A DNA stretch of 64,000 bases from Gnetum montanum. Taxonomy: Eukaryota; Streptophyta; Gnetopsida; Gnetales; Gnetaceae. The position numbers and the translations under genes were made by a program. Shown here one piece after another: positions 1 to 11,675 of the stretch. The notes under the pieces were generated by a model. The model had not been told where the DNA came from, did no database searches, and worked only from the letters and a program-made list of their open reading frames with translations. Position 1 is the first letter of the stretch. Each line of letters opens with the position of its first letter. Location of the stretch: positions 22,771 through 86,770 of the forward strand of contig MNCI01020574.1 of the NCBI GenBank assembly GCA_015680685.1. The letters are read 5' to 3'.

Positions 1-259
1 ATAAAGGTACTAAGGCCTTGGTGGTGGCATCCCCCATGACTATGGATAATGCCACTAATGGTACTTCTCATAAGGTTGTGGTGGAGCTCCACTTGGATAT
101 TAGGCTTATTGCTAGTGGAATTTCCTAGGATTGCCTTAAGGATAAGACAATCTTTTGAGTGCTTTCCTTATGGACAATCTAGGCTTTAGAGCATACACCG
201 TAGAATCCTAAAAGTGTGACACAATAGGGAAACATCTCATATGATGTTCATGTTGGTAG
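1..259 (-). pseudogene. Ty3-type gag remnant, distal part (split by element 1)
   Basis: Read on the minus strand this piece gives a broken frame with a Pro/Tyr-rich stretch of the kind found in the C-terminal half of plant Ty3 gag proteins. It was contiguous with 18112-19868 before element 1 inserted: both sides carry GGTAG at the breakpoint. No complete domain lies in this part, and the assignment rests on continuity with the gag core at 18750-18920. It could also be a spacer of the same old element. Confidence 0.45.
255..259. repeat. Target-site duplication, left copy (GGTAG)
   Basis: GGTAG directly precedes the TG start of the 5' LTR of element 1. The same five bases follow the end of its 3' LTR at 18107-18111. 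A 5-bp duplication is the normal Ty3/gypsy integration footprint and fixes the element borders. Confidence 0.9.
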
Positions 260-1875
260 TGAAAAACCCCAGAATTTGAAGACATTCTTGCTTCACCAGG
301 CCTTTGCAATTAATGCAACATTATGACAGTTCTTTAGGAGATGGATGTTCTGATTTTTAGACTGTTCGCTTCAGCAAGTTTTCTAAGTCAAGGAGTCTTG
401 CTACGCTATGCTATGCTATGCTACGCTATGCAGCATAGTGAAATTCAAAAGAAGTTTATAGAAGCACAGTGCTACACTACACTATGCTACGTAGCGTAGC
501 ATAACACAGCAAAAGCTGGATGATCAGTCCCCTTGCCCTACTTCAAGTACTTTGACAATGTCTACTTCCATCAAGCTTGGAAAAATAAAGTCATGTTTGC
601 TGCTACACTACGTTAAGCTATAAGGCACAGCAAAGCGTAGCAATTCTATGAAAGTTACAGAAGGTAACTCAAAGGGTGGGACTAGCAAGTTTGCAAATTT
701 TTGTAGTACAAAGGGAAAAGTTTGCAGATTGACGACGCTTTTTGCAACTAAGGCCAGTTGCTACGCTATCATACGCTACGTAGCATAGCATAGCATAGCA
801 AAAATGTGATAAATAGTCAACGCACTTCAAAGGTTTCTAGTGCATGCAGTAGGACACAATGCAAGCTTCTTGCTTCAAATCAACGGCTATACTATGCTAC
901 GCTTCATAGCGTAACACAACATAGCAAGATGCTACGCCATGCCAGACATGCTATGCTACAAGGCATAGAAAAATGTGGCAAACAGTTGTGTGACATCAAT
1001 GCACTTCACCTAATTGCATCGTTGCTCTGACAGCATAATTCAGCATGGCAAGCTCATAATTATGGCATGCCAAGCTTGCCTAACGGCCATGAAGGCACGT
1101 GCAGCATAGATAGGTTAGCATAAGCCCAAGGCACGTGGCATTCAAACTGCATATTTCACTTACCCTTGGTCTTATAAATACCCTAATGAGCGATGCTTAA
1201 AGTCTCTCTAGATTTTTGGTCTCTCTCAGTGTCTCTCTCTCTCTCATGGCCCTTGACTTTTCAGCTTTTTTTTAGCTTTCCTTGGCAATCTGTTCGGCTA
1301 ACGGTCTCATTGGTTGACAAGCAAAAAGTTAGCATTGTAACCTCAAGCATTGTAAGCTTCCTGTTTAACATTGTAAACAGTTAGCATTTTCAGTTGGCAT
1401 TCTATTCTGTTCTCTTCTACCACCTTGGTAGCATGTCACATTGTTAACGCTGGAGTCCGTGTTCAAGCTCACAATCCTCTTACTCTATACGTCTTGGTTA
1501 CTCTTGAGATCTCTGCACTTCTCAATGCTATGCAACTGATTGTATCCATCTTGATAGAGCAAGGTCATAGCTTCAAAGTGATGCATTTTTCTAACTACAT
1601 TTTACATTACCTCCTATTTACTATTGCAGTTTACATTATTTTCTGTTCCTTTTGCAATTAAGCATTACTTTGTGCTATTAGTCTCATTTTCAAACCACAT
1701 GTTGTAAAAGGTTATATTAACACTGACTAAGTCCCTGTTTGATCAAAAAAACCATTTGGGTCATCCCATTTTCATCCCAATCTAGCACAACCCTCCCACA
1801 GAAACAAGGTCAAGACTGTTAATGATCGATGACCCCTTGCTGTTTTCCAGTTGCTGACATTTTCGATTGCTACCA
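260..1875 (+). repeat. 5' LTR of element 1
   Basis: Direct repeat of 16515-18106. It starts TGAAAAACCCC and ends near GCTACCA. U3 holds several TACG-type palindromic blocks (about 395-440, 465-505, 600-645, 758-801, 885-960), then a TATA box at 1173 and a CT-rich TCTCTCTCT tract. The right end was placed by comparison with element 2, whose LTR ends TTGCTACA before the same T-run and primer-binding-like site; a shift of a few bases is possible. Confidence 0.9.
1173..1180 (+). promoter_or_regulatory. TATA box of element 1 5' LTR (TATAAATA)
   Basis: TATAAATACCC at the expected place, with a CT-rich stretch just downstream. The same word is at 17407 in the 3' LTR and, on the minus strand, at 36401 in element 2. 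Transcription probably starts about 30 bases downstream. Confidence 0.7.
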
Positions 1876-1881
1876 TTTTTC

Positions 1882-1900
1882 TGACACTAGAAGGAGGGCC
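1882..1900 (+). other. Putative primer-binding site of element 1
   Basis: TGACACTAGAAGGAGGGCC lies six bases after the LTR end, behind a T-run. Element 2 has TGGCACTAGAAGGAGGGCC at the same place and element 3 a TGGTGCTAAAAGGAGGGC variant. TGG at the 5' end suits pairing with a tRNA CCA end; here the second G has become A. I could not assign the tRNA. Confidence 0.6.
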
Positions 1901-1927
1901 CCTTTTGGGTGCCTTTTCAGCGTGTCA

Positions 1928-2224
1928 TGGTAGTCCTGTAAGCCTTCTATACCCTGATACACATTAGCGTAAACTTGACACCTGTCTGTGGTTGTTTATG
2001 TATCATGTAGTGCAGATTGGTCACCTTGACAGTTCCTCAGGAACCCTACAGGACATAAAGCCTCTAGTTGCTAGTTGACTTGTCTTTTTTTATGGTAGTC
2101 TTGCACACGTTTTGTACCCTATCATGCACTTGCGTAAATGTGACACCCTTTTGCGGTTGTTTACGCATCATGTGATACAGAATGGTTGTCTCAACGGTTC
2201 CTTGGGAGCCCAATAAGACATAAA
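1928..2224 (+). repeat. Direct duplication of about 165 bp in the leader
   Basis: Two diverged tandem copies begin TGGTAGTC at 1928 and 2093. Each contains GTAAA..GACACC, TTGTTTA.G.ATCATGT and a closing ACATAAA. Element 2 has a single copy at the matching place (about 35640-35760, minus). The leader of a retroelement usually carries the packaging and dimerisation signals, so the duplication may have doubled such a signal; that is inference. Confidence 0.65.
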
Positions 2225-2360
2225 TCCTTCTTTTTGATTACTTGCCAACTTCTTTGGCTTTTTCATTCACAAAATTGTTCAGCTTTCTAATTTCTTAGCT
2301 TTTTCCATTTGCAAGACTGCCTAGCTTTTTCCATTTGCAAACCTATCTAGCTTAGTAGCA

Positions 2361-5170
2361 ATGACTTCCGAAACTACCGCTACTAACACTTTCAATGTTG
2401 AGGTTCCCATCATAGTTCAAGGCATCACTGGTGCCGAACAACCACTGAACTCAATGCTGGAAACACATCGATCCCTTAGGATCCAAAATCGTGGATCTCA
2501 GGGCTTGGCCCAGAAACATGAGCTCTATAACTTCCTCTATGCAAAGGCTTAGGTAAACCTTCCTTTGGATGTACATGAATTCAAGGGCAAACATAGCTTC
2601 GAGTTCGCTTACTGCGATGAAAAGGAGTTTGTTTCCACTCCCTGCATTTTCATACCTTTGACATAGGCAAACCAAAGGCTTCTAGAACAGCTAATCCAGT
2701 TGGCTAGGCTTAGGGTAGCAACAAGACACAACGTCCAACTAGGATGAAACCTTTCAGAAAGGACAGGAGGAACTCGATTCCCAATCCAACAAGGGAGGTC
2801 AAACCAACTTCGTTCTTGTCCCTTCTAGCTAGTCCTTCTGAGTCGACCCATTGTCTATCACTGCTCCCTTTGTCATCATGCCTACACTACCGCAACCATG
2901 TCACATTCCTGGCATATCAATGCCCTTATTCCCCTATTTCATTTGCAGTGACTATGCCACCACAAACTATTCATCAACATATTCCTATAGCGCATCACAC
3001 ACCAATCATGGCTACGCTGCCGCATGTTCATAATGTACCTGCTTCATAGTCGTACGCAACTTCCATTTCAATTCCTACACTCACATCTGTTCCACCCACT
3101 ATGGTGGGCCCAGGCCTGTCCGCATGGTGGACCCCATTTGCCTCTTCGCCTATTCCACAACCATCACAAATGTCTCATTATGTTTGCCCTCAGACCTACC
3201 ATATCCCACAAATGGTACAACCTAACACGGGGCTATGGTCTATTCCACCGACGACACAAGCGTTCTATATAGTGGCTCAAACCGTGGTTGCTGCTCCAAC
3301 AACACCACCTACCATGCGGTGGACAATGCAAGTGGCACCCTTGACGAGGGCCATCCCAATGGTACCACCAATGGGTCAAGCCACCACCCCCTCCATTCCA
3401 CAGATGGGGGCTACCTTGACAATTCCCCAACTATCTACACCATTGCAAGGTTTGGATCAAGCATTCCAGCTTATCCAAACCTTCATTGAGGAAATAAAAT
3501 GCCTCAAAGCTATTGGATCTGATGCAGTACAGGTCATGGACTTTTACCAAGATGACCACATCAGCCCTGCAATCCCTGCTTTGATGTTACCCCCAGGGAT
3601 GTTGCTCCCACACTTCACAAAATATGATGGGGAGGGAGATCCCAACGCGCACCTTATTACCTTTAGATTTGAATCCCATCTATTGCAACAATGGCTGCAC
3701 ATGATTAGTCATGTCTTCGCTATGTTGCTAGCTGGGAAAGCCCTGGATTGGTACCACGTGCTACCACGCTTGTCCATTTCAACTATAGAAGATCTTCTAA
3801 CCTAGTTCATGATGTGCTTCAAGAACAACTTGAAGGTAAAAACCACATTGGACCAGTTGATGAGCGTAAAGCAGGAGTCTCTAGAACTAGTCTAGAAATT
3901 CATCCAGTGCTAGAGCAAAACTCTTAATGAAATTTTCGAGCCCATTGCGAAGGTGCACTTTCTGGTCATCTTTTAGGGTGTAGTGAGTAACGTTATCAAG
4001 TCTAAACTATACTACCTTGCCCCTCGCACTCTTAGTCAAGCCTTCATTCAGACCAAGAGTATACAAGATGCAGCTGAGGCGAGTAAAGGCCTGGCCTACA
4101 TCACTTACAAAAACACCTTCACGAAGAAGGATAAGGGTAAGGCCCCAACAACCATAGTGGCCACTGTGGCAACTGAGGCCAAGCCCAGACCTAGCAACAA
4201 CGGTAACAAGAACAACAAGAAACTAGTCGTACCCATAGCTAACCCCAAGCCCAAGCAAGACAATGTGCTACAACCTCCAGTACCTACACCTAAGACATCT
4301 ACACAACCCAAGCCAAACTTTGAGCGCAAAGATCACTTAAGGTACACCCCACTGCCTCTCAAACCTTTAGAACTACTGAAGCAGCTATTGGCAACAGGAC
4401 ACATTCAATATAAGTAGATGTCGGAAGATGGAATCAAGAGACATCAACACTACTACGAGCTCCTTAGGAACCCCTCTTTAGCCTTGCCCAATGAGCCCCC
4501 AATTCGTAAGGATTTCAGGTTGGAAAATTTTTGTGACTATCACCAACAGTGTGGTTACAACACGGATTACTGTATGGTGTTGTAGGATGACATCCAAAGA
4601 TTGATCGACTAGGAAAAATTGGTGTTGGATGAAAGCAACCTAGTACTCCCTGAAAATCAATCTATGCATGTCTACATAGACCTCGTCAATTCCAATAATG
4701 CTAATTACATCATTAACACCATCAACATCAACAGTGATCCTAGGCCACCCCAGCAGCCATTCATGGTCTATGTGCCTCAGCATAGTGCACCAGCACCACA
4801 AGTAGCTAATCAAAGCCCAAAATATCCATTCATCTTGAGAGTCCCTCCACAAGCATCCATCTCTATGCCACTTGTTAGTGAAACCACGCTACTTCACTTG
4901 TTAACGTTGTTAGCTCCATTCATCATTAGGGGACTAGCTCCTTTAATAGCCCCCACCCCACATAAGACAGTTGAACAACCTTGTCATCCTAAAAAATGGG
5001 AAGTACACTTTGTAGGCAAGACGTCGAGAGGAGGTACCACCCCTGGTACTTCCAAGCCTGCGTTTCCACCCCCTGCATTTGTACCTTCATCATCGAAGAA
5101 AAACGTTGCTATAACAATGTCACCCTACCAAAAAGGGCTTGAACCTAGATCCAAAGTTGCCCCTCCTTGA
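2361..5170 (+). pseudogene. gag of element 1 (broken)
   Basis: Starts at ATG 2361, where element 2 has its matching start (35547, minus). An N-terminal segment (to about 2666) is followed by a Pro/Thr/Met-rich linker. The capsid-like core lies at about 3600-4080, with TKYDGEGDPNAHL, GKALDWY and a KSKLYYLAP motif. A Lys/Asn-rich basic stretch (4120-4330) precedes a nucleocapsid-like motif, FCDYHQQCGYNTDYC, at about 4525-4570. Stops occur after 2550, 3805, 3890 and 4417, several of them TAG at Gln positions. Structural gag protein that would form the particle; not functional here. Confidence 0.8.
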
Positions 5171-6132
5171 GAAATTTGTCTTCTAGGATGAATTGAAGAG
5201 GAGGAAAATGTTAAACAAGGGGTGAGCAAGACCTCTTGGATGCCCTCACTCAGGTCAAGCAAGCTGTAAAATAGAAAAACACTACACTGAGCTTGTATGA
5301 CTTAATCATAACGTCTGTCCTACACCGCGACACTCTGATCTGCATGTTGATAGTGATTCCGGTCAACGAAGACATGCCAACGGAAGAGGAAGTAATCCAC
5401 TCGATCATGCTTCCCTCTGCACATGCAGAGCCTGAGCCATCCCAATTGACTTTCAGTGATGACACCATTAGGGAAGATCCCAAAAGGGATCAAGTGACGA
5501 AAACACCTCTTTTCATCATAATTCGGGTCATCCAACACTAGATCCGAAGGGTACACGTTGATGATAAGGCTCCCATGAACATCATCCCCTTCCCTATTGT
5601 GGACAAGTTGGGCTAGGTCGACCAGATCAAACCCACAACAATGTCATGTCTAAGGTTATTCAAAGGGGCATGCATCTTGGTGAAAGGCACAGTCCACATA
5701 GACTTCATGGCAGCGGACCAGTTCCCCACAAACGCAACATTCATTATAGTTGAAAAAATGCCAGGGTTTAACTCGATCTTGGGGAGATCATGGTTAGTAC
5801 AACTTAGGGTTGTCTCCTCACCTATACACTAGGAAATCCACCTACCATACATAGGTAGGGAGGTGGTGATCCATGGTGATGAAGTAGCAGCACAAGCAAT
5901 TGGTAACGTAGACATGGAGCAGGGCTCAAAGGTCATAACCTTTGAGAATGAAGTGCCTCCTCATGCACACATTAACCATCCAACAGAAGAATTGGCTTAG
6001 CAAGCTGATCTCCAAAACGAAAGTGCATGGGTTGAGTTTCCATTCCAAGTGAGGGACAATGATGTGAATGAGGGCACTCGCGAAAGACCTCAGCCTTATG
6101 TTTCAATCAACCCACGATGGATCAAGAAGTAG
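5171..6132 (+). pseudogene. Retropepsin-type protease of element 1 (broken)
   Basis: Continues the gag-pro frame. The active-site region reads VHVDDKAP at about 5550, where element 3 has VDDGAT and element 2 VDNGPN, so the glycine of the D-[ST]-G-like site is lost. Downstream the typical ILGRSWL strand is at about 5775-5800. It ends at 6132 after NPRWIKK; element 2 ends with PRWVRR at the same point. Aspartic protease that would cleave gag-pol. Internal TAG codons interrupt it. RT does not follow; it begins 5.5 kb further on. Confidence 0.8.
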
Positions 6133-6234
6133 CTACGTGTAGCATAGCAACCCCACTACTTCCTTCCCAATTGCCATCCCTTGTACATTCATCGCTTTCT
6201 TCTTTGTTAACATATCACCCCTTTTGGCATGCTA

Positions 6235-6510
6235 CTCTATGGCCTGAAATAGCCTAAAACTATGCTACGCTATGGCCCGAAATGGCCTAAAACTAGCAAT
6301 AGCCCGAAACGGCTTAAAACTAGCTATGGCCCGAAATGGCCTAAAACTAGCATAAGTTACCAGTTAGTTTTTGTTCAATTTTTTAACGTATCATCTCTTT
6401 TTGCATACTATGCTATGGCTGAAACGGCCTAAAACTATGCTACAGAATGGCCCAAAATAGCCTAAAACTAGCAATGGCCCGAAACGGCCTAAAACTAGCA
6501 CATGAAAGCA
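6235..6510 (+). repeat. Mini-hairpin array between protease and antisense gene (element 1)
   Basis: Repeats of about 30-33 bp with the core GGCC-CGAAAT-GGCC-TAAAACTAGC. Perfect 4-bp stems with 6-nt loops are at 6274-6287 (GGCC/GGCC) and 6301-6314 (AGCC/GGCT). The array sits just after the protease stop. Bases 6511-6881 hold no gene I can support, only A- and T-rich sequence. Confidence 0.75.
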
Positions 6511-6881
6511 TGAAAACTTCACATAATGCACAAGTTAGCGCAGAATCAATTTCTCTTCCAAAATTATCTTTTTATTCAAAATTTTTTCCTTTTGTACAAT
6601 GTTTACAAAACTTTTACAGAATTTCAAAACTTCAAAATTTCAAAAAAAAATCTCATGTGATCATGGATTGTCTCTGTTTGCATCGTCTTCAACATTTTTC
6701 CCTACATCGTTTCATTTCGCATTGCCTTCTCCTGCATTGTCCTTTACCGGTTCTTCATTTCCTCCCTCTACGGGCCCTGCACCCTCATCTGGAGCTTGCA
6801 TCGTAGGAGTGAAGCAGTCAGCTAGGGAAACAAACACAAACTACAATAGAGCATAAGCATCAATACAGTAAAGTGACTAAC

Positions 6882-9800
6882 CTAAGAAGGGCCTACGTCC
6901 ATCTCAAAGGGTATCCACTCTAAACTGAGCTTGAGGTCCATCGAATGCCTATTTCTTGGTTCAGCATCTGCAGCAGCTCTCTCCCTTTTGACAATTGTCC
7001 ATCTTGGTGGTTCCAAGGAAAAGGAGAGAGTTGTGGTCTCTCCGGTGGGTGTCACTTTACAGCTTATACATGTGTTTTTGGTTTTTCTAGGACTGCCCCC
7101 ATTTGTAAACTTTGGCACTGAAATCTTTCAAATCTTGACACTTTTGGGCTAGCAAGTCCATCTGCATCCATTGTTCGATTATCTCACGAGTCGCTTCAAT
7201 GTTCTAACGTGCGACAGTCCAAAATCTGGCATAGTCTATCACAACTGTGTGCCAATCCTCATTATTAGTGTCATGGACTATGAGAACTCATTCCTTAACC
7301 TAAGATCCTCTACCTCGGTGACCATGTCGGCCTCTCTTTGTTCAACTCTTTAGACTCGTTTCCACAGGTCCTCGTTGACGTGCTTATACTCCCACAAGGA
7401 TCATGCTGAGTGCAAAACACATTTGCAAGCCTTATCATATGCACGACGAGATACCTTGGTCACTTCAGGTGGGAATGTAGGCACTACAGTGAATTTCATA
7501 AGTCATGCTAGGTCCCATTTGAGCCGAGAGGCTACCATAACACAAAGAGTGTAGCAATCGCGTTAGCATAGCAAGATCAATGAACTCAAGAAATTCTAGC
7601 ATAACAACATAAGAGCACCTAACACTACTACTTACCTATGTTAGGGTCCACTTACTAAAGGCATTTGATCATGTCATCAACGATTCCCTGCACGAACGTA
7701 AACTTGTTAGGGATCTCGACCCATGATTCTGCACGAATTGAAAGGGGTCCTGTAGCATCAATAGTAGTGCCTGTTACATAACTAAGCATATCAAAAATGG
7801 CAAAAATAGCCTATGACAAGGTAGACATATTTCCAAACTCACTAGCATCTGATTGCAGTCTCCCTTCTTGCTGATGCAAAATGGTGACGATAGCCTTGGC
7901 AAAAGGCCCTGCCGAGTATACACAAGCCCCTTCCTCATGCATTGGTGCCTTTCCTTTTAGGAGATCAGTATTGTTGTTATTGAAGGGAGGTTCCTCTTTG
8001 TTGGTAGGAGGATTCTTCCTAATGACAAGAGCCCCTACCTTAGTGATAGGAGCTCTTGACCAGGACCCTTTCCTCCAAGATTGGGGCCTCCGTGTCTTTA
8101 TTTGTCACCCCCGTCTTAGGGGACGACACTTCTTCATTTCCTTCTTCTTCTTCTTCTATTTCCTCTGTCAGTAAAGAAACATGTTTGTATTAGTCCAAAA
8201 CAAGTTAGCTTAAAGTAGGTGCTATGCTATGCTACACCGCCTAGCGTGGCATAGCGTAGTGAACAATAACAAAGTAAGCATTAGACAAAAGCGTTTACCA
8301 ATGGGGGGTTGCATCCTCTACAGCTTAACTCGTAATCTTCACCTCTCCACTTCCTCCATGCGAAGGGTTTCCTTAGTTGGGGGAGGCCTCTTCCATTGCA
8401 ACTCCTTGGGCACAGTCTCAACTCCATGACACACTACTGGCTATAGCAGGGGGCATCTCTCCTATGTTTTCTTGGCCATGAACATTGCGAGCCACCTGAT
8501 TCCTAGTCGTTACAGACAATGACTCCCCTATTATTTTTGGGGGATCTTGGGCTTGTGTGGTCCTGAGGATCTAACGAATCCACGGTTTGGAAATCTGGTT
8601 GCCATTTTGCATGACCCAGGCTCCATTCTCTTGAACCACCAAAAACTCCATGAAGTGCTTTAGATAGCCTATGTAGAAGGCATAATGTATGTTGGAATGG
8701 GACTTTGACTTCTGAAAAAGTTCCAAAATTTTTTCCTGCAAGCCTTTACATTCAAAGCTAGCCTAGCTGTAATGGGCCCCCTCTTCTATGACCTCCCACA
8801 TTATCCTGGCCTGCTCAATCCCCAGGACTTTTCCTTGGGTAAGCAGCTAGGGGACTGCGCGAGCACGGAAGATAAGGTAGATCTCCTTGGCTGATCTATC
8901 TTTAAGCTTCTTCATAGGAAGCCCTTTTCGCTCCTTACCAATCCACAACCACTCCTGAATATCCTTCTTCTAAAAGATTAGCTCCTTCTTGCCCTTTGAC
9001 CCTATGAGGAAACTATCGGCAGGGACACCGAACAAGTCCGCAAATAGCTGGTCATTGATTTCAATGATCACCCGCACACCTCATATGTGCATGCGGAAGC
9101 GGTTCACCTTTTCAGAAAAGGAGTTGACCAAGGAGAGCATCTTGGTGGCAGGAACGCTCAAATTTAGGTCCATGAATAGATCCATCAGCCCAGCCTTTTG
9201 GATGTTTTGGACCAAGGAGTCCAAGGTCGCATAGTCTATCCAGCGTTATCTCGCTTCTACTTCACCGTATTTGAAGTAGATGTTTGCCCCCTGTGTCTCA
9301 GTGGTTACCACCATCACCTCCTAGGGCTTCTTCATCCCTACAAAAATTTTTGCAAAATTTTTTAGCATAAAAACGTAGAAAATACAAAGATTGCAAAGAC
9401 ACTTAAGCATGTAACACTTACTTTTTGACCTACCAGGCTTGTACGGTAACAGGAACGGCAGAAGTTCAACCAGAACTTGTTCAACCATGACCAGTTTGAA
9501 GGGTTCTATCCACTCCTCATCCATCCAACTCTTCCCCTTGCACTGATCATAGGGAATAGAGTATAGGTCTGGGTAGGTGTGATATTCATCCCCCATTGAC
9601 CAATCACACCTGCCCACAGGTTCTTAGCAGAGGAGAACTCCTGTAGGGCTATCTACACTATAGCCAATAGACATGTTCAGTCATAAACCCCATCCTTGTT
9701 GATGAAGAACCTGGTAGCAAACACATACTATTAGCATTTGGCTAATATGGACAGTGTCACACAACACAATAGAGCAAGGCTGCAAAACCCCCCACCCCCA

Positions 9801-10909
9801 GCATAGTAGATAGTTCCCTGAGGGTTCTGGAAGCACATCGCCATGAAACGTGCAAGGAATAGTATGTTGTAATGGTGGTAGCAGTTGTATTTAGGCATTT
9901 CCCAGATCTAGGATAAATGGTTTAACCCTGTTGGGCATTGACTGGATCCTTCTCCTTGCTTGCTCATGATTGCCTCGTCAGTCAGAAACCTCAAAATGCC
10001 CTGACTTGCCCCAGGAAATATGGCTTTTGTTATGTTGGTCATCTCTTCCTCCTCCAGGGATGAACAAACGATCACACTGAAGTGGTCAAGGAGGAATTTT
10101 TAGAAGTCTTATGCCCCTTTCCTGAACAAGACCCCCTGCTCTCCCATACATATCTACGGAGGAGGAGCATTGGCCACATGTTTGCTCAGATGACACAGGA
10201 CCCCTCTAATTTCTAAAATAATTAGGATTGGCCTTAGCCCCATCCTGCTCAACACAACCAACAAGTGTTAGCATCATGTATAAGTGTAATGCGCACACAA
10301 CATAGCGATACCTAGTGATTCATACATATAGCCTAGCATAACCCTCTTTCTGCACATAGCGTAGCAAGAACATGAGAGTGGCAGCGTAGCAAAAAACATC
10401 CTAGCGTAGCAACAAAGCAATTAACCCTAACAGGGTGATTAACAATACACTTAATAAAACACGTGTCACACTTTCACATCATGCATGGCCCAACCTTCCT
10501 GAAGGTCCTACGTCATGTCATTCAAAGGTCAAGTAACTTAAACTACCCAAACCCCCATAGTTATGACAACCATGGTGGTGGCGGTTTAAGAGACCTTGCA
10601 TGCAACGATGGCATAGCACTCATGCATCCGCCGTAGCTGAAACGGAAATAGCAGCGATGCAAAGGCCAAAACAACGCAATGATAGAAAACGCAAATAACT
10701 AAGACTAGGATGCAAAAGGAAAGCAAAGAACAATAGAAGAAAAACACGATAACAGAATCACGAAAGAACAAAGGGAACATAGCAACCTACCGGGTCAATG
10801 GTGTGCCCTTCCATGCCGCAACGTGCGCATGCGTCTCATGCCCTAGGGTTTGCTTCACCTCCTTGATCTTTGCAAGCACCAAATTCGTGTGTTCCTTCTT
10901 TGGATCCAT
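6882..10909 (-). pseudogene. Antisense multi-exon gene carried by element 1
   Basis: Six exons inferred from splice signals and comparison with the copy in element 2: 10909-10791 (ATG; donor GTAGGT), 10244 to about 9796, 9710-9434 (donor GTAGGT), 9337-8299, 8164-7636 (donor GTAAGT), 7531-6882. Exons 1 and 2 join in frame (codon CG|G). Exon 2 shows PGASQGILRF and CFQNPQGTIYY. Exon 4 has IEINDQLFADLFGVP. Exon 5 starts with a Glu run. Exon 6 reads SRLKWD and then looks coiled-coil-like. Several nonsense codons and one frameshift (exon 3) make it a pseudogene. Family uncertain: it faintly recalls plant mobile-domain or transposon-associated proteins. It lies between protease and RT, opposite to the element. 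Confidence 0.72.
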
Positions 10910-11060
10910 CGTCCTGCTTGCAAATTTTTCCTCATCACTATGCAGAAAATTGCCTTGCTCGCTACTAGCATAATCGCTTTACACTCCGAAATCACCTTGT
11001 GCTCCGAATATGGGCTCTGTGCTCTTACAGTGAGAAAGGTAAGCTTACTAGGGTTTAATC

Positions 11061-11070
11061 CCTATTTATG
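11061..11070 (-). promoter_or_regulatory. TATA-like box upstream of the antisense gene (element 1)
   Basis: CATAAATAGG on the minus strand about 155 bases before the ATG at 10909. Element 2 has TATAAATAGG about 130 bases before its ATG. The shared position suggests that the antisense gene has its own promoter; the first T has decayed to C here. Confidence 0.5.
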
Positions 11071-11239
11071 GTAATGGTGAAAAGGGAAAGTTGTCGCTCT
11101 CTCTCCGTTTAATGCAAAGTGTGCCATACAACATAGCATGCTCGCCACGACATCATAGCACTGTTGGCATTAAAACCTTGACAGGCTTCAAGGTAACAGT
11201 TTACTTTTTTAAAAAATAAAAAATATACATTTTCGATTA

Positions 11240-11480
11240 TCATGGTCTGGAAAGACCTTAAACTAGCAATCGTAGCATAGTTATGCTTTTATGGGTCCAA
11301 AAAGACCTTAAACTAGCATTTTTTTGGCATAACGTTCCAATCTCGTTAATAGTCCAAGAAGACCTTAAACTAGGAAACCCCAGTGTAGTTGCAACTTTCG
11401 CAGTCCAAAAAGACCTTAAACTAGCATGTTTTGATTTTACACATTCATAGTCTATAATGACACTAAACTAGCAGCATCAC
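11240..11480 (+). repeat. Mini-hairpin array between antisense gene and RT (element 1)
   Basis: Five or more units of GGTC-N6-GACC followed by TTAAACTAGC. Perfect stems are at 11244-11257 and 11294-11307; weaker ones (AGTC/GACC) are at 11351 and 11402. It is the same motif as at 6235-6510 and 15160-15430. Confidence 0.8.
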
Positions 11481-11675
11481 ATTTTTACATTGATAGTTTT
11501 ACATTTCCTATTTTAGCAGCTTTGCATCTCCATGCCATAACAATCTGCCATGACTTTAAACTGGAAAAATTTTAATCTCTACATCATACATTTCATCATT
11601 GCTTTGCAAGTTCTCATTATACACGATTGCTACCAATAGGTGCCTCTTAACTAGGCTTTCGTCTCATTTTGACAG

